Made by a program: the position numbers and the translations under genes. A stretch of DNA of 23,404 nucleotides from DATAXV01 sp036272915 (GTDB lineage Bacteria > Chloroflexota > Dormibacteria > Dormibacterales > Dormibacteraceae), in the NCBI GenBank assembly GCA_036272915.1, contig DATAXV010000065.1, positions 1 through 23,404 of the forward strand, in the 5' to 3' direction. The notes below the pieces were generated by a model that was not told the DNA's origin, searched no databases, and worked only from the letters and a program-made list of their open reading frames with translations. Positions within the stretch are counted from its first letter, which is position 1. Each line of letters opens with the position of its first letter. This document shows, piece after piece, positions 7,651 through 15,275 of this stretch.

Positions 7651-8465
7651 CGGATCGGTTGGAAGCTGATCAGGAAGATGTAGAGGAAGAGGAGGATGAA
7701 GAATCCGTACTCGACCGCCACCTGCCAGGAGAAGGAGTCGTCGACGGCGTGGCGGATGATGCCCTGGTTCACGTACCAGAGCAGCAGCATCAGGACCGCG
7801 AACACCCCCGCCGTGAAGTAGACGAGCAGGCTCATGCCCAGCGTGAAGAAGAGCACGACCTGGGCCACGAACACGGAGAAGCCGAGCGCCTTCCTGGCCG
7901 TCAGCGGGGTGCCCGTCACCCGGTAGGCGCGGTAGGTGGCAAGAAAGGAGGCGAGGAGCACGCTGGCCAGCCGCAGCGGCAGCGGGAACTGCAGGACGAA
8001 GATGACCAGGAAGCTCGCCCCCAGGGCGGCGACCAGCACCGCCGTCTGGAGCACCAGGTGCAGCGGCCGCGAGTGGTGCCGGAGCGCGCGGTCGTCGAAC
8101 TCGGCCGAGACGTAGTACGCGGCGCCGAAGCCGAGGGCGACCAGGGCGTACGGCCACCAGCCGCCGATGACCAGCGACAGCCCGCCCACCGCCAGCGCCC
8201 CGAGCAGCGCCGGGATGATGTGCTCCACCGACGGCCGTCCCACCGACGAGAGGTGCCCGAGGACCGCGCCACCCCCGATCACGATCATCACCCCGCACAC
8301 CACCCAGATCTCCAGCGAGCCGAAGAGATCGGACTTGAAGAGCATGGCGATCGCGGCCAGGAGGGCGGCGATGAAGAGTGGGAAGCGACTGTCCCGCCTC
8401 GGCTTGACGACGTCGAAGGCGGCCGGGAGGAGCGCCGGCCGGTCGACGGCCGGAGGCAGCTTCAC
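7647..8465 (-). CDS. Polytopic membrane protein of unknown function
   Basis: I do not recognise the family. The 272-residue protein has a 27-residue cytoplasmic-looking N-terminus with basic residues (KPRRDSR), followed by about eight or nine hydrophobic helices, for example at 28-43, 51-70, 82-101, 136-156, 193-215, 217-235 and 250-268. The loops are short and carry no catalytic motif that I can name. The GTG at 8465 has GGGGGG and an out-of-frame ATGA just before it. It is the last gene of the minus-strand set, 90 nt after the cupin gene. A role in export or assembly of the glycan whose precursors are made upstream is possible from position only. Confidence 0.75.
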   Translation of the reverse strand: MKLPPAVDRPALLPAAFDVVKPRRDSRFPLFIAALLAAIAMLFKSDLFGSLEIWVVCGVMIVIGGGAVLGHLSSVGRPSVEHIIPALLGALAVGGLSLVIGGWWPYALVALGFGAAYYVSAEFDDRALRHHSRPLHLVLQTAVLVAALGASFLVIFVLQFPLPLRLASVLLASFLATYRAYRVTGTPLTARKALGFSVFVAQVVLFFTLGMSLLVYFTAGVFAVLMLLLWYVNQGIIRHAVDDSFSWQVAVEYGFFILLFLYIFLISFQPIR

Positions 8466-8555
8466 CTCATCCCCCCTGGTGTTGCGGACGCGGGGAGGGG
8501 CGCGGTCACCCGCGGCGAGCCCGTCCCCTTGAGTTCTGGGATCATCGGCAGCGGC

Positions 8556-8912
8556 TCAGGACCCGGCCCGGCCGTATCGGTCCTCCAACCGCACGACGTC
8601 CTCGATCTCCGGGGTCGAGACCTCGAAGATGTCGCAGTCCTCGACCGCGACCATGCGGTGGCGGGTTCCCGGCGTGATGTGCGCGTACTGGCCCGGCTGC
8701 AGGCGGTAGGTCTGCCCGTCGAGCTCAAGGTCGAGCACGCCCTTGGAGAGGAGCACCGTCTCGTCCTTGCGCTCGTGGTACTGCAGCGAGAGCGCCTCGC
8801 CGCGGTTCACGTGCAGGATCTTGCCCAGGTAGCGATCGGTGATCGCCCAGCGGAGCTCGTAGCCCCAGGGCTTGTCGACGCGAGCGTGCTCGGCGTTCTC
8901 AATGCGCCCCAT
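8556..8912 (-). CDS. Cupin protein resembling mannose-6-phosphate isomerase type II C-terminal domain
   Basis: This 118-residue single-domain cupin has the features of the isomerase half of type II phosphomannose isomerases: KPWGYE (14-19), SLQYHERKDE (42-51) with metal-ligand candidates Gln44, His46 and Glu51, and PGTRHRM (81-87) with His85. Enzymes of this type interconvert fructose-6-phosphate and mannose-6-phosphate. The ATG at 8912 lies 14 nt inside the end of the phosphomannomutase-like gene, and a guanylyltransferase gene is nearby, which fits a GDP-mannose role. Small cupins are promiscuous, so a different sugar-phosphate substrate cannot be excluded. Confidence 0.75.
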   Translation of the reverse strand: MGRIENAEHARVDKPWGYELRWAITDRYLGKILHVNRGEALSLQYHERKDETVLLSKGVLDLELDGQTYRLQPGQYAHITPGTRHRMVAVEDCDIFEVSTPEIEDVVRLEDRYGRAGS

Positions 8913-10347
8913 TGGTCAACCCCACGATATCCTCCAGTGCGCTCAACCGCTCCCGGACCGCCTCCGGGCTCGCCGCCTCGGAGTAGATACGCACGCAGGA
9001 CTCGGTGCCGCTGGTGCGCAGCAGCACCCAGCTGCCGTCGCTGAGTGTGAACTTGAATCCGTCGTCATCGCGGACGCGGGCGACGGCCACGCCGGCCACC
9101 TCCTTCGGCGCCCGCTCCCGGAGCCGGCCCATGACCCGGCCTCGCTCTTCCTCGAACCGCTCCCGCGGCACGTGGATGTCGATCCGGTCGTAGGCGTGCG
9201 GCCCGACCACCCTCTCGAGGTCGGCGCGGAGCTGGCTGAGGGTCCGGCCGGAGCGCACCAGCATATCGGCGAAGAAGAGCCCGATGAGGACGCCGTCGCG
9301 GTCGGGCACGTGGCCTCTGACCGCGTAGCCGCCCGACTCCTCGCCGCCGAGCACGGCGTCGGTCTCCAGCATCCGGGGCGCGATGTTCTTGAAGCCGACC
9401 GGGACCTCGTACAGGGGAAGCCCGTAGCGCTCGGCCAGCTGGTCCGCCATCGAGGTCATGTTGATGCTGCGAACGACCGGCCCCCGCCAGCCCCTGACCT
9501 CGACCAGGTAGCGGAGCAGCAGGGCGTAGACCTGAAGCTGGTTGACGAACTCGCCACGCTCGTCGACGATGCCGACCCGGTCGGCGTCGCCGTCGGTGCA
9601 GATGGCCAGGTCGTGGCCACCTTCCCGCATCCTCGCCAGCGTCCCGCCCAGGTTCTGCCGGATTGGCTCGGGATTGACGCCGCCGAAGAAGGGGTTGCGC
9701 TCGGCGCGGAGCTCGGTGACCTCGGTGCTGCCGCCGTCGAGCAGCTCGCGAATGTAGCCGGCGCCGGAGCCGTGCAGAGAGTCGTGGACGAGGTGGAGCC
9801 CGGCGCCCTTGAGGCCGTCCAGGTCGACCAGCCTCGCCACCTGGGCGAAGTACGAGGGACGCGGGTCGTGCCGGCGGATGCGGTCGTCGTCGGGCTCGGC
9901 CCGGCGCACCGCCGAGGGTCCCCTGCCGATCACGTCGTTGATTCGCTTCTCGAGCTCGGCGATGACCGGGCCCGGCGCCGAGCTGCCGTTCTCGGGCTTG
10001 TACTTGAAGCCGTTGAAGAGGTAGGGGTTGTGGCTGGCGGTGATCACCACCGCTCCGGCGCCGTGCTCGGCGACGACCGTCCACGAGGCCACCTGGGTGG
10101 GGCTGGCGCGGTCGAAGAGCAGGGTGGTGATGCCGTTTCCGGCGAGCACCCGCGCCACTTCCTCGGCGAAGACCTCGGAGGCGAAGCGGCAGTCGTAGCC
10201 GACGACCGCCGGGGAAGATTCGGCGCCCCTGCCGCGAAGGTAGTCGGCCACGCCCTGAGCGGCCGCGCGGACCGCGTCGAAGGTGAAGTCGTCCCCGGTC
10301 ACACCCCTCCATCCGTCGGTGCCGAAGACGATCGGTTTGTTCGCCAC
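8899..10347 (-). CDS. Phosphoglucomutase/phosphomannomutase family protein
   Basis: This enzyme moves phosphate between C6 and C1 of a hexose. The 482 residues contain all four family signatures in order: VITASHNP with the phosphoserine Ser105, the metal loop DGDADR (252-257), the sugar-specificity loop GGEESGG (334-340) and the phosphate-binding RTSGTE (444-449). The GEESGG form is common in enzymes that accept mannose and glucose phosphates. Context (a PMI-like cupin overlapping downstream and GDP-mannose pyrophosphorylase upstream) favours phosphomannomutase. The GTG at 10347 has no clear Shine-Dalgarno; TACCTT about 7 nt upstream could be a -10 for a leaderless message, which is speculative. 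Confidence 0.92.
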   Translation of the reverse strand: MANKPIVFGTDGWRGVTGDDFTFDAVRAAAQGVADYLRGRGAESSPAVVGYDCRFASEVFAEEVARVLAGNGITTLLFDRASPTQVASWTVVAEHGAGAVVITASHNPYLFNGFKYKPENGSSAPGPVIAELEKRINDVIGRGPSAVRRAEPDDDRIRRHDPRPSYFAQVARLVDLDGLKGAGLHLVHDSLHGSGAGYIRELLDGGSTEVTELRAERNPFFGGVNPEPIRQNLGGTLARMREGGHDLAICTDGDADRVGIVDERGEFVNQLQVYALLLRYLVEVRGWRGPVVRSINMTSMADQLAERYGLPLYEVPVGFKNIAPRMLETDAVLGGEESGGYAVRGHVPDRDGVLIGLFFADMLVRSGRTLSQLRADLERVVGPHAYDRIDIHVPRERFEEERGRVMGRLRERAPKEVAGVAVARVRDDDGFKFTLSDGSWVLLRTSGTESCVRIYSEAASPEAVRERLSALEDIVGLTNGAH

Positions 10348-10401
10348 CGCGTAAAGGTACCTGGTTGCCCCCCACCCGGGATGGGCCCCGGAGCCGTTCG
10401 C

Positions 10402-11337
10402 CTACGTCCCGCTGAGGGCCAGGACCACCTCCGCGAACGGGCCCACGCTGGGCCCCCAGACGGCGAAGCAGGAGATGGAGTGCGCGTCCCGGATGGCCAC
10501 CAGGCGGCCGGCGATCTCGTCCCCGGTGCCGATCGCGATGTGGGGCGCGGCGAGGATCTCCTCCGCCGAGGAGAAGCCGAGCGAGGGGCCGGCGGAGTCG
10601 AACAGTGCTTGGGCCGCGGCCAGGCGGTCCGCGGTGACGATGGTGATGGGCAGCAGCATCTGCAGCTCGATGTCCTCGAACCGCTCGCCCGCCGCCTCCC
10701 GGATCCACGCCACCCGCTCGGCCAGGCGCTCCTCGCCGAGATCGGCGGCCGAGGTCCCGCCGGCCAGGCTGACGATGTCCGCCTCGCGGGCGGCCAGGGT
10801 CAGCATGCGCCGTCCACCGCCGCCGAGGACCAGTGGCGGACGCGGCCGCTGCACGGGTCGGGGCCGGCCCTCCAGCCCGTCGACGGAGTAGTGGCGTCCG
10901 GCGTGGGAGAACGGCTCCTCCGCCCAGAGGCCCTTGATGATCCGGACCGCCTCCCCGAGCCGCTCGATGCGGGCCGCGGCCGGCTCGAGGGCCCGGCCGA
11001 GGGCGCGGTAGTCGGTCTCGTAGTTGCCGGCGCCGAGGCCCAGTTCGACCCGGCCCCCGGAGAGCACGTCGAGGGTCGCCGCCTCCCTCGCGATCTGCGC
11101 CGGGTGCCGCAGCCCGGCGTTGAGCATCATCGTGCCCAGGCGCAGGGTGCTGGTCGCCTCGGCGGCGGCGGCGAGCGCCAGCATCGGATCCAGAGCCGGG
11201 CCGTGGGGGTCGAGATGGTCGTTCACGGCCAGGGCCGAGTAGCCGAGGCTCTCGACGCCGCGCGCCGCCTCCGACCAGAGCCGGGGCGTGGTCATGTCCA
11301 GTCCCCCGGCGATGAAACGGAAGCGGCGGTCAGCCAC
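10402..11337 (-). CDS. LLM-class F420-dependent oxidoreductase (MSMEG_2516-like)
   Basis: The product is a luciferase-like TIM-barrel flavin/F420 oxidoreductase of unknown substrate. From the GTG at 11337 it has 311 residues, beginning VADRRFRFIAGG, the usual first beta strand of the family; an internal ATG at 11295 would cut that strand off. Diagnostic stretches are LGYSALAVNDH, LRLGTMMLNAGLRHPAQ, AREAATLDVLSGGRVELG and LGAGNYETDY, which resemble the TIGR03621 group of actinobacterial F420 enzymes. It lies between the phosphomannomutase-like gene (54 nt away) and the guanylyltransferase gene (62 nt away), an unexpected place for a redox enzyme. F420 use is inferred from family resemblance. 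Confidence 0.85.
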   Translation of the reverse strand: MADRRFRFIAGGLDMTTPRLWSEAARGVESLGYSALAVNDHLDPHGPALDPMLALAAAAEATSTLRLGTMMLNAGLRHPAQIAREAATLDVLSGGRVELGLGAGNYETDYRALGRALEPAAARIERLGEAVRIIKGLWAEEPFSHAGRHYSVDGLEGRPRPVQRPRPPLVLGGGGRRMLTLAAREADIVSLAGGTSAADLGEERLAERVAWIREAAGERFEDIELQMLLPITIVTADRLAAAQALFDSAGPSLGFSSAEEILAAPHIAIGTGDEIAGRLVAIRDAHSISCFAVWGPSVGPFAEVVLALSGT

Positions 11338-11399
11338 GGCCGGTCCGGCTCCGGGTGAAGGGAGGGCGAGCCGGCGGCGGTGGCGGCAATGTCGCTCTG

Positions 11400-12461
11400 T
11401 TACAGGTAGCCGGTCAGGCGCCGCTCGTTGAGCTGCTCGACGACCTTCTTGACGTCCTGCGCCCGCGACTTGGGGCAGACCAGCAGGGCGTCGTCGGTGT
11501 CGACCACGATCAGGTCGTCCATCCCGATCACCGCGACCAGCTTGTCGGGCACGGAGATGAAGCTGTTGTGGGTGTCGATGAGGACCGGGACGCCCTCGGT
11601 GACGTTCCCGTCGGGATCGGCACGGAGCAGGTCGGCCAGCTCGCTCCAGGAGCCCACGTCGACCCAGTCGAATGACGCCTGGACCATCAGCAGGCGGCTG
11701 GTTCGCTCCATCACCGTGCGGTCGACGACCTCGACCGGCAGCTTGCCGTAGAGGCGAGCGGCCTTCTCGAACTCCCCGCGGCGGCGCAGTTCGACCACCT
11801 TGCGCACGCCCTGGGCGTGCTCCGGGCCGAGCTCGTCCAGCTCCTCCAGGAAGACGTCGCAGCGGAAGGCGAAGGTGGCGATGTTCCAGAAGTGGCGGCC
11901 GTCGGCGACGTACCGCTCGGCCGTCTCCAGCGCCGGCTTCTCGACGAAGCGCTCGACCCGGTGGGCCCGGGAACGCCCGAACCGCTCCTCGCCCCCGACC
12001 TCGATGTAGCCGAAGCCGGTCGCGGGGTAGGTCGGCTTGAGGCCGACGGCGACCAGCTCCCTCGAGCTCTGGGCGACCGCCGCCGCCCGCTCCACCGTCC
12101 TCCGGTAGGCGGATTCGCCCCGGATCACGTGGTCGGCCGCGACCGAGACCATGACCGCCTCGGAATCCTCGGCGAGAAGCGTCGCCGCGGCCAGGGCGAG
12201 GGCGTTGGTCGTGCCCCGGGCCGAGGGCTCGGCGATCAGGTGGTCCTGGTCGAGCTCGGGCAGGAGCGAGCAGATCATCGGGACCTGCCGCTCCTCGGTG
12301 AGCACGTACACCCCGTCGGCGACCGGCGCGATCCGGTCGTAGGTCTCCTCGATCAGGGGCTTGCCGCTGCCCGACAGCGGCAGCATGTGCTTGGGCGCGG
12401 AGCGCCGCGACCGCGGCCACAGCCGCGACCCGGTCCCGCCGGCGGGGATCACCGCGTACAT
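11400..12461 (-). CDS. manC: Mannose-1-phosphate guanylyltransferase
   Basis: This enzyme makes GDP-mannose from mannose-1-phosphate and GTP. The 353-residue protein is the single-domain form without a fused isomerase. It shows the nucleotidyltransferase signature GGTGSRLWPRS (8-18) with PKHMLPL, then FVEKP and VDVGSW, which are typical of GDP-mannose pyrophosphorylases. The usual WNSGMF motif reads WNIATF, a mild deviation. The ATG at 12461 shares one base with the metK stop (TGATG), so it should be translated by reinitiation after metK. Together with the downstream mutase and cupin genes it completes a fructose-6-phosphate to GDP-mannose route. Confidence 0.9.
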   Translation of the reverse strand: MYAVIPAGGTGSRLWPRSRRSAPKHMLPLSGSGKPLIEETYDRIAPVADGVYVLTEERQVPMICSLLPELDQDHLIAEPSARGTTNALALAAATLLAEDSEAVMVSVAADHVIRGESAYRRTVERAAAVAQSSRELVAVGLKPTYPATGFGYIEVGGEERFGRSRAHRVERFVEKPALETAERYVADGRHFWNIATFAFRCDVFLEELDELGPEHAQGVRKVVELRRRGEFEKAARLYGKLPVEVVDRTVMERTSRLLMVQASFDWVDVGSWSELADLLRADPDGNVTEGVPVLIDTHNSFISVPDKLVAVIGMDDLIVVDTDDALLVCPKSRAQDVKKVVEQLNERRLTGYL

Positions 12462-13624
12462 CAGCCCGCTTTCGCCTCCAGTCTCAAATCGCCCTCCCTT
12501 GCGGTGCTCTCCCAGGGCAGCTCGACGTCGGTCCGGCCGACCTGCCCATAGCAGGCGGTGTGGCGGAAGAGCGGCCGGCGGAGGTTGAGCTCCTTGATGA
12601 TGCCGAGGGGGCTCAGGTCGAACACCTCCGACACGATCCTCTCCAGTTCGGTGTCGGGGAGCGCCCCGGTGCCGTTGGTGGCGACCCGCAGCGCCGCCGG
12701 CCGCACCTGGCCGATGGCGTACGCGATCTGCACCTCGCACTCCCGAGCCAGCCCCGCGGCGACCAGGTTCTTGGCCACGTACCTGGCTCCGTAGGTACCC
12801 GCGCGCTCGACCTTTGTCGGGTCCTTGCCGCAGAGCCCGCCGCCACCGGAGATGGCCCACCCGCCGTAGCTGTCGACGGTGGTCTTGCGTCCGGTCATGC
12901 CCACGTCGGCGACCGGGCCGCCGACCACGAAGCGGCCGCCCGGGTTGATCAGGAACTCGGTCCGGTCGAGTCCGGGCGCGCCCTCCAGGGCGGGCAGGAT
13001 CACCTTCTCCCTGATCTCCTTGCGGAGCTGGACGAGGTCGACCTCGTCGTGATGCTGGGCCGAGACCACGACCGTCTCCACGGCGCTGGCCACGCCCCTG
13101 TCGTCATAGCCGACCGTCACCTGCGCCTTGCCGTCGGGCCGGAGGTAGGGAAGCAGCTTGGTCCGCCGGGCGTCGGAGAGGGCCCTGGTCACGCGGTGGG
13201 CGAGCTGGATCGGGAGCGGCATCAGCTCCGGCGTCTGGTCGCAGGCGTAGCCGCCGGCGGTCCCGGAGTCGCCGGCGCCACCGATGTCGACACCGTGGGC
13301 GATGTCGGGTGACTGCTCGTCGATGCTGACCAGGACACCGCAGGTCTCGGCGTCGAACCCGTACTTGGCCCGGCTGTAGCCGCACTCCCGGACCGTCTGC
13401 CGGATCAGGCGGGGGATGTCGACGTAGCAGTCGGTGGTGATCTCGCCGCTGACCAGGACCAGCCCGGTGGTGATGGCGGTCTCGCAGGCGACCCGGGCCA
13501 GGGGATCCTTGACCAGGATCGCGTCCAGCACCGCGTCCGAGATCTGGTCGGCGACCTTGTCGGGGTTGCCCTCGGTCACCGATTCCGAGGTGAAGCGCGT
13601 CCGCCCTCTCGTCGTCGTACTCAT
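12461..13624 (-). CDS. metK: Divergent S-adenosylmethionine synthetase (MetK family) with active-site substitutions
   Basis: MetK makes SAM from ATP and methionine. The 387 residues align end to end with the family: FTSESVTEG, ACETAITTG, GEITT, QSPDI, LRPDGKAQVT, LINPGGRF, TGRK and GKDPTK are all present. However, GHPDK reads GNPDK (Asn20 for the catalytic His), GAGDQG reads GAGDSG (Ser120), the segment around residues 256-267 reads AISGGGGLCGKD rather than ARHGGGAFSGKD, and VDRS reads VERA (Glu273). Lys, Arg and most acidic ligands remain. The ATG at 13624 with GGAAGAG upstream is preferred over an extension to 13717, because the family N-terminus starts here. It may be an active variant, a specialised paralogue or a repurposed enzyme. 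Confidence 0.85.
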   Translation of the reverse strand: MSTTTRGRTRFTSESVTEGNPDKVADQISDAVLDAILVKDPLARVACETAITTGLVLVSGEITTDCYVDIPRLIRQTVRECGYSRAKYGFDAETCGVLVSIDEQSPDIAHGVDIGGAGDSGTAGGYACDQTPELMPLPIQLAHRVTRALSDARRTKLLPYLRPDGKAQVTVGYDDRGVASAVETVVVSAQHHDEVDLVQLRKEIREKVILPALEGAPGLDRTEFLINPGGRFVVGGPVADVGMTGRKTTVDSYGGWAISGGGGLCGKDPTKVERAGTYGARYVAKNLVAAGLARECEVQIAYAIGQVRPAALRVATNGTGALPDTELERIVSEVFDLSPLGIIKELNLRRPLFRHTACYGQVGRTDVELPWESTAREGDLRLEAKAG

Positions 13625-13721
13625 CGTTCTCTTCCGGTACCTCCTCGAACGCCCCACGCCGGCAAGGAGAGGTCGGTCTTCTTGGACCCTCCCCAGGCGC
13701 CTGGGCCTATCGGACACTACG
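13625..13721 (-). promoter_or_regulatory. Leader of metK with a perfect 14-bp palindrome
   Basis: This 97-nt gap lies between the FAD-enzyme stop and the metK start. It contains CCCAGGCGCCTGGG at 13692-13705, a perfect palindrome with no loop bases that could be an operator half-site pair or a weak hairpin. I looked for SAM-I, SAM-II and SAM-IV riboswitch cores and did not recognise any. Confidence 0.25.
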
Positions 13722-15212
13722 TCATCGGCGGGTCGGAACGAGCCGGCCTGACCGATCCTCGCCCTGGCGGAGTTCCTCGTGGTATTCGGCGTCGGCGTTG
13801 ACCAGCCAGGGATCGAGCTGTGAGCCGAGGGCGATCCGGCGGGCGACCAGGAGCGCCGTCATCATCGAGTGGTCCTGGTTGTTGTACTTGTGCATCCCGT
13901 TGCGGCCGCAGAGCTCGAGGTTGGGCAGGTTCCCCTGCAACCAGCGGCGCACCACGTCCAGCCGCTCGCGGTAGGCGTCATCGTAGACCGGGTAGGCCTT
14001 GGGCTGGCGCACCACCGTGCCGTCCATGACCTCCTCCCGCCGGGTGAGCCCGAGCCGCTCCAGCTCGGCCGAGGCCAGCGCGACCAGGTCCTCATCGGCC
14101 ATCGACCAGAGTCCGTCGCCCTCGAAGCAGAAGTACTCGAGGCCGAGGCAGGTGCGGTGCTGGTCGGCGACCATGGCCGGGCTCCAGTTCTTGAAGTTCT
14201 GCAGGCGACCGACCTTCACGGCGGGGTCGTGGACGTAGATCCAGTTGTCCGGGAAGACGTCCTCCCGGTCGATGATCAGGGCGACGGTCAGGAAGTCTCG
14301 GTAGCCGAGGCCCTCGGCCGCCTCCCGCACCTCGGGCGGGGGCGGCGGGTCCAGCCCGCGGATCAGGTCCCTCAACGCCAGGGTGGAGACGAAGCTGTCG
14401 CCCTCGAACTCGCGCGTCCCCCCGTCGGCGTCGACGGCGTCGACGCCGATGACCCGGCCCGATGCGTGGCGGACGCGCGTCACCGTCAAGCCCTGGAGGA
14501 CCGGCCGCCCGTCCTCGGCGAGGAGCTCGGCCACCCGCTCCCACATCTGACCCGGCCCCAGCCGCGGGTACCGGAAGTGGTCGATCAGGGTCTTGATCAC
14601 CTCGCCACGGCCTGACCGCCGCCGCGGCCGGAGCGCGCCCCTGATCACCTCGGTCATGCTGAGGCCCTTGATCCGCTGGGCAGCCCAGTCCGCCGACAGC
14701 TCGGTGCTCGGTATCCCCCACACCTTCTCCGTGTAGGTGGTGAAGAAGATGGACGTCAGCCGGCGCCCGAACTGGTTCGACACCCAGTCCTGAAAGGTGC
14801 GCGGGTCCCGGACCGGCCACAGCCGCGCGCGGGCGTAGCTGACCAGGCAGCGGACCGCCTCCAGCGGCCCCAGGTTCCAGAGCGCGTTCTGCGCCCGGAC
14901 CGGGTAGTCGAAGTAGCGGCCCTTGTAGTAGATGCGGGAGAGGCGGTCGCGGGTGAGCAGCTCATCGCCCAGGACCTCGCTCCAGAGATCCTCGATCTCG
15001 CCGTTCTTGGAGAAGAAGCGATGGCCGCCGATGTCGAAGCGGTAGCCCTTGTACTCGATGGTCCTGGCGATGCCGCCGACGTAGCGGGGGTCGCGCTCGA
15101 GCACGGTCGCGGGCAGGCCCTGGCGGCGCAGCTCGTACGCCGCCGTCAGCCCGGCCGGGCCGGCGCCCATGATCACCACCGGCAGCCGCTTCGGATCGTC
15201 CTCGCTCGACAC
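13722..15212 (-). CDS. FAD-dependent oxidoreductase, UDP-galactopyranose mutase / protoporphyrinogen oxidase-like
   Basis: This is a 496-residue flavoprotein with an N-terminal Rossmann dinucleotide-binding motif (GAGPAGLTAAYEL, about residues 16-28), an Arg-rich second glycine motif (GGIARTIEY) and GGHRFFSK near 62-69, a form shared with UDP-galactopyranose mutase-like proteins of polysaccharide loci. Later motifs are FFTTYTEKVWGIP and a C-terminal CGRNGMHKYNNQDHSM, where FAD is expected to bind. Substrate is unknown. Location upstream of metK and the GDP-mannose genes suggests a sugar-nucleotide or glycolipid role, but a carotenoid- or porphyrin-type oxidase is not excluded. The GTG at 15212 has AAGGG just upstream. 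Confidence 0.78.
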   Translation of the reverse strand: MSSEDDPKRLPVVIMGAGPAGLTAAYELRRQGLPATVLERDPRYVGGIARTIEYKGYRFDIGGHRFFSKNGEIEDLWSEVLGDELLTRDRLSRIYYKGRYFDYPVRAQNALWNLGPLEAVRCLVSYARARLWPVRDPRTFQDWVSNQFGRRLTSIFFTTYTEKVWGIPSTELSADWAAQRIKGLSMTEVIRGALRPRRRSGRGEVIKTLIDHFRYPRLGPGQMWERVAELLAEDGRPVLQGLTVTRVRHASGRVIGVDAVDADGGTREFEGDSFVSTLALRDLIRGLDPPPPPEVREAAEGLGYRDFLTVALIIDREDVFPDNWIYVHDPAVKVGRLQNFKNWSPAMVADQHRTCLGLEYFCFEGDGLWSMADEDLVALASAELERLGLTRREEVMDGTVVRQPKAYPVYDDAYRERLDVVRRWLQGNLPNLELCGRNGMHKYNNQDHSMMTALLVARRIALGSQLDPWLVNADAEYHEELRQGEDRSGRLVPTRR

Positions 15213-15275
15213 CGCCCTTAGCCTAATTGGATCGCCGTGCCGGTCCGGTGAGGCCGCCCCCGCCCCGGTGCCGTC

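Noticed and set aside
8872..11358. 828-residue plus-strand frame opposite the mutase, cupin and LLM genes
   Set aside because: Antisense frame with biased composition (Asp/Gly/Arg/Val); the minus strand carries clear enzyme motifs throughout.
11338..12420. N-terminal extension of the LLM oxidoreductase
   Set aside because: The extension lies antiphase over the guanylyltransferase gene; the first family beta strand begins at GTG 11337.
11400..12860. N-terminal extension of the guanylyltransferase into metK
   Set aside because: The extra residues are low-complexity shadow of metK; ATG 12461 starts exactly at the conserved MYAVIPAGGTG.
13625..13717. Longer MetK start adding 31 residues
   Set aside because: The added segment is Arg-rich with no counterpart in the family, and ATG 13624 is next to the conserved FTSESVTEG.
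13625..13721. SAM riboswitch upstream of metK
   Set aside because: I could not find the conserved core or pairing pattern of a known SAM riboswitch class in these 97 nt.
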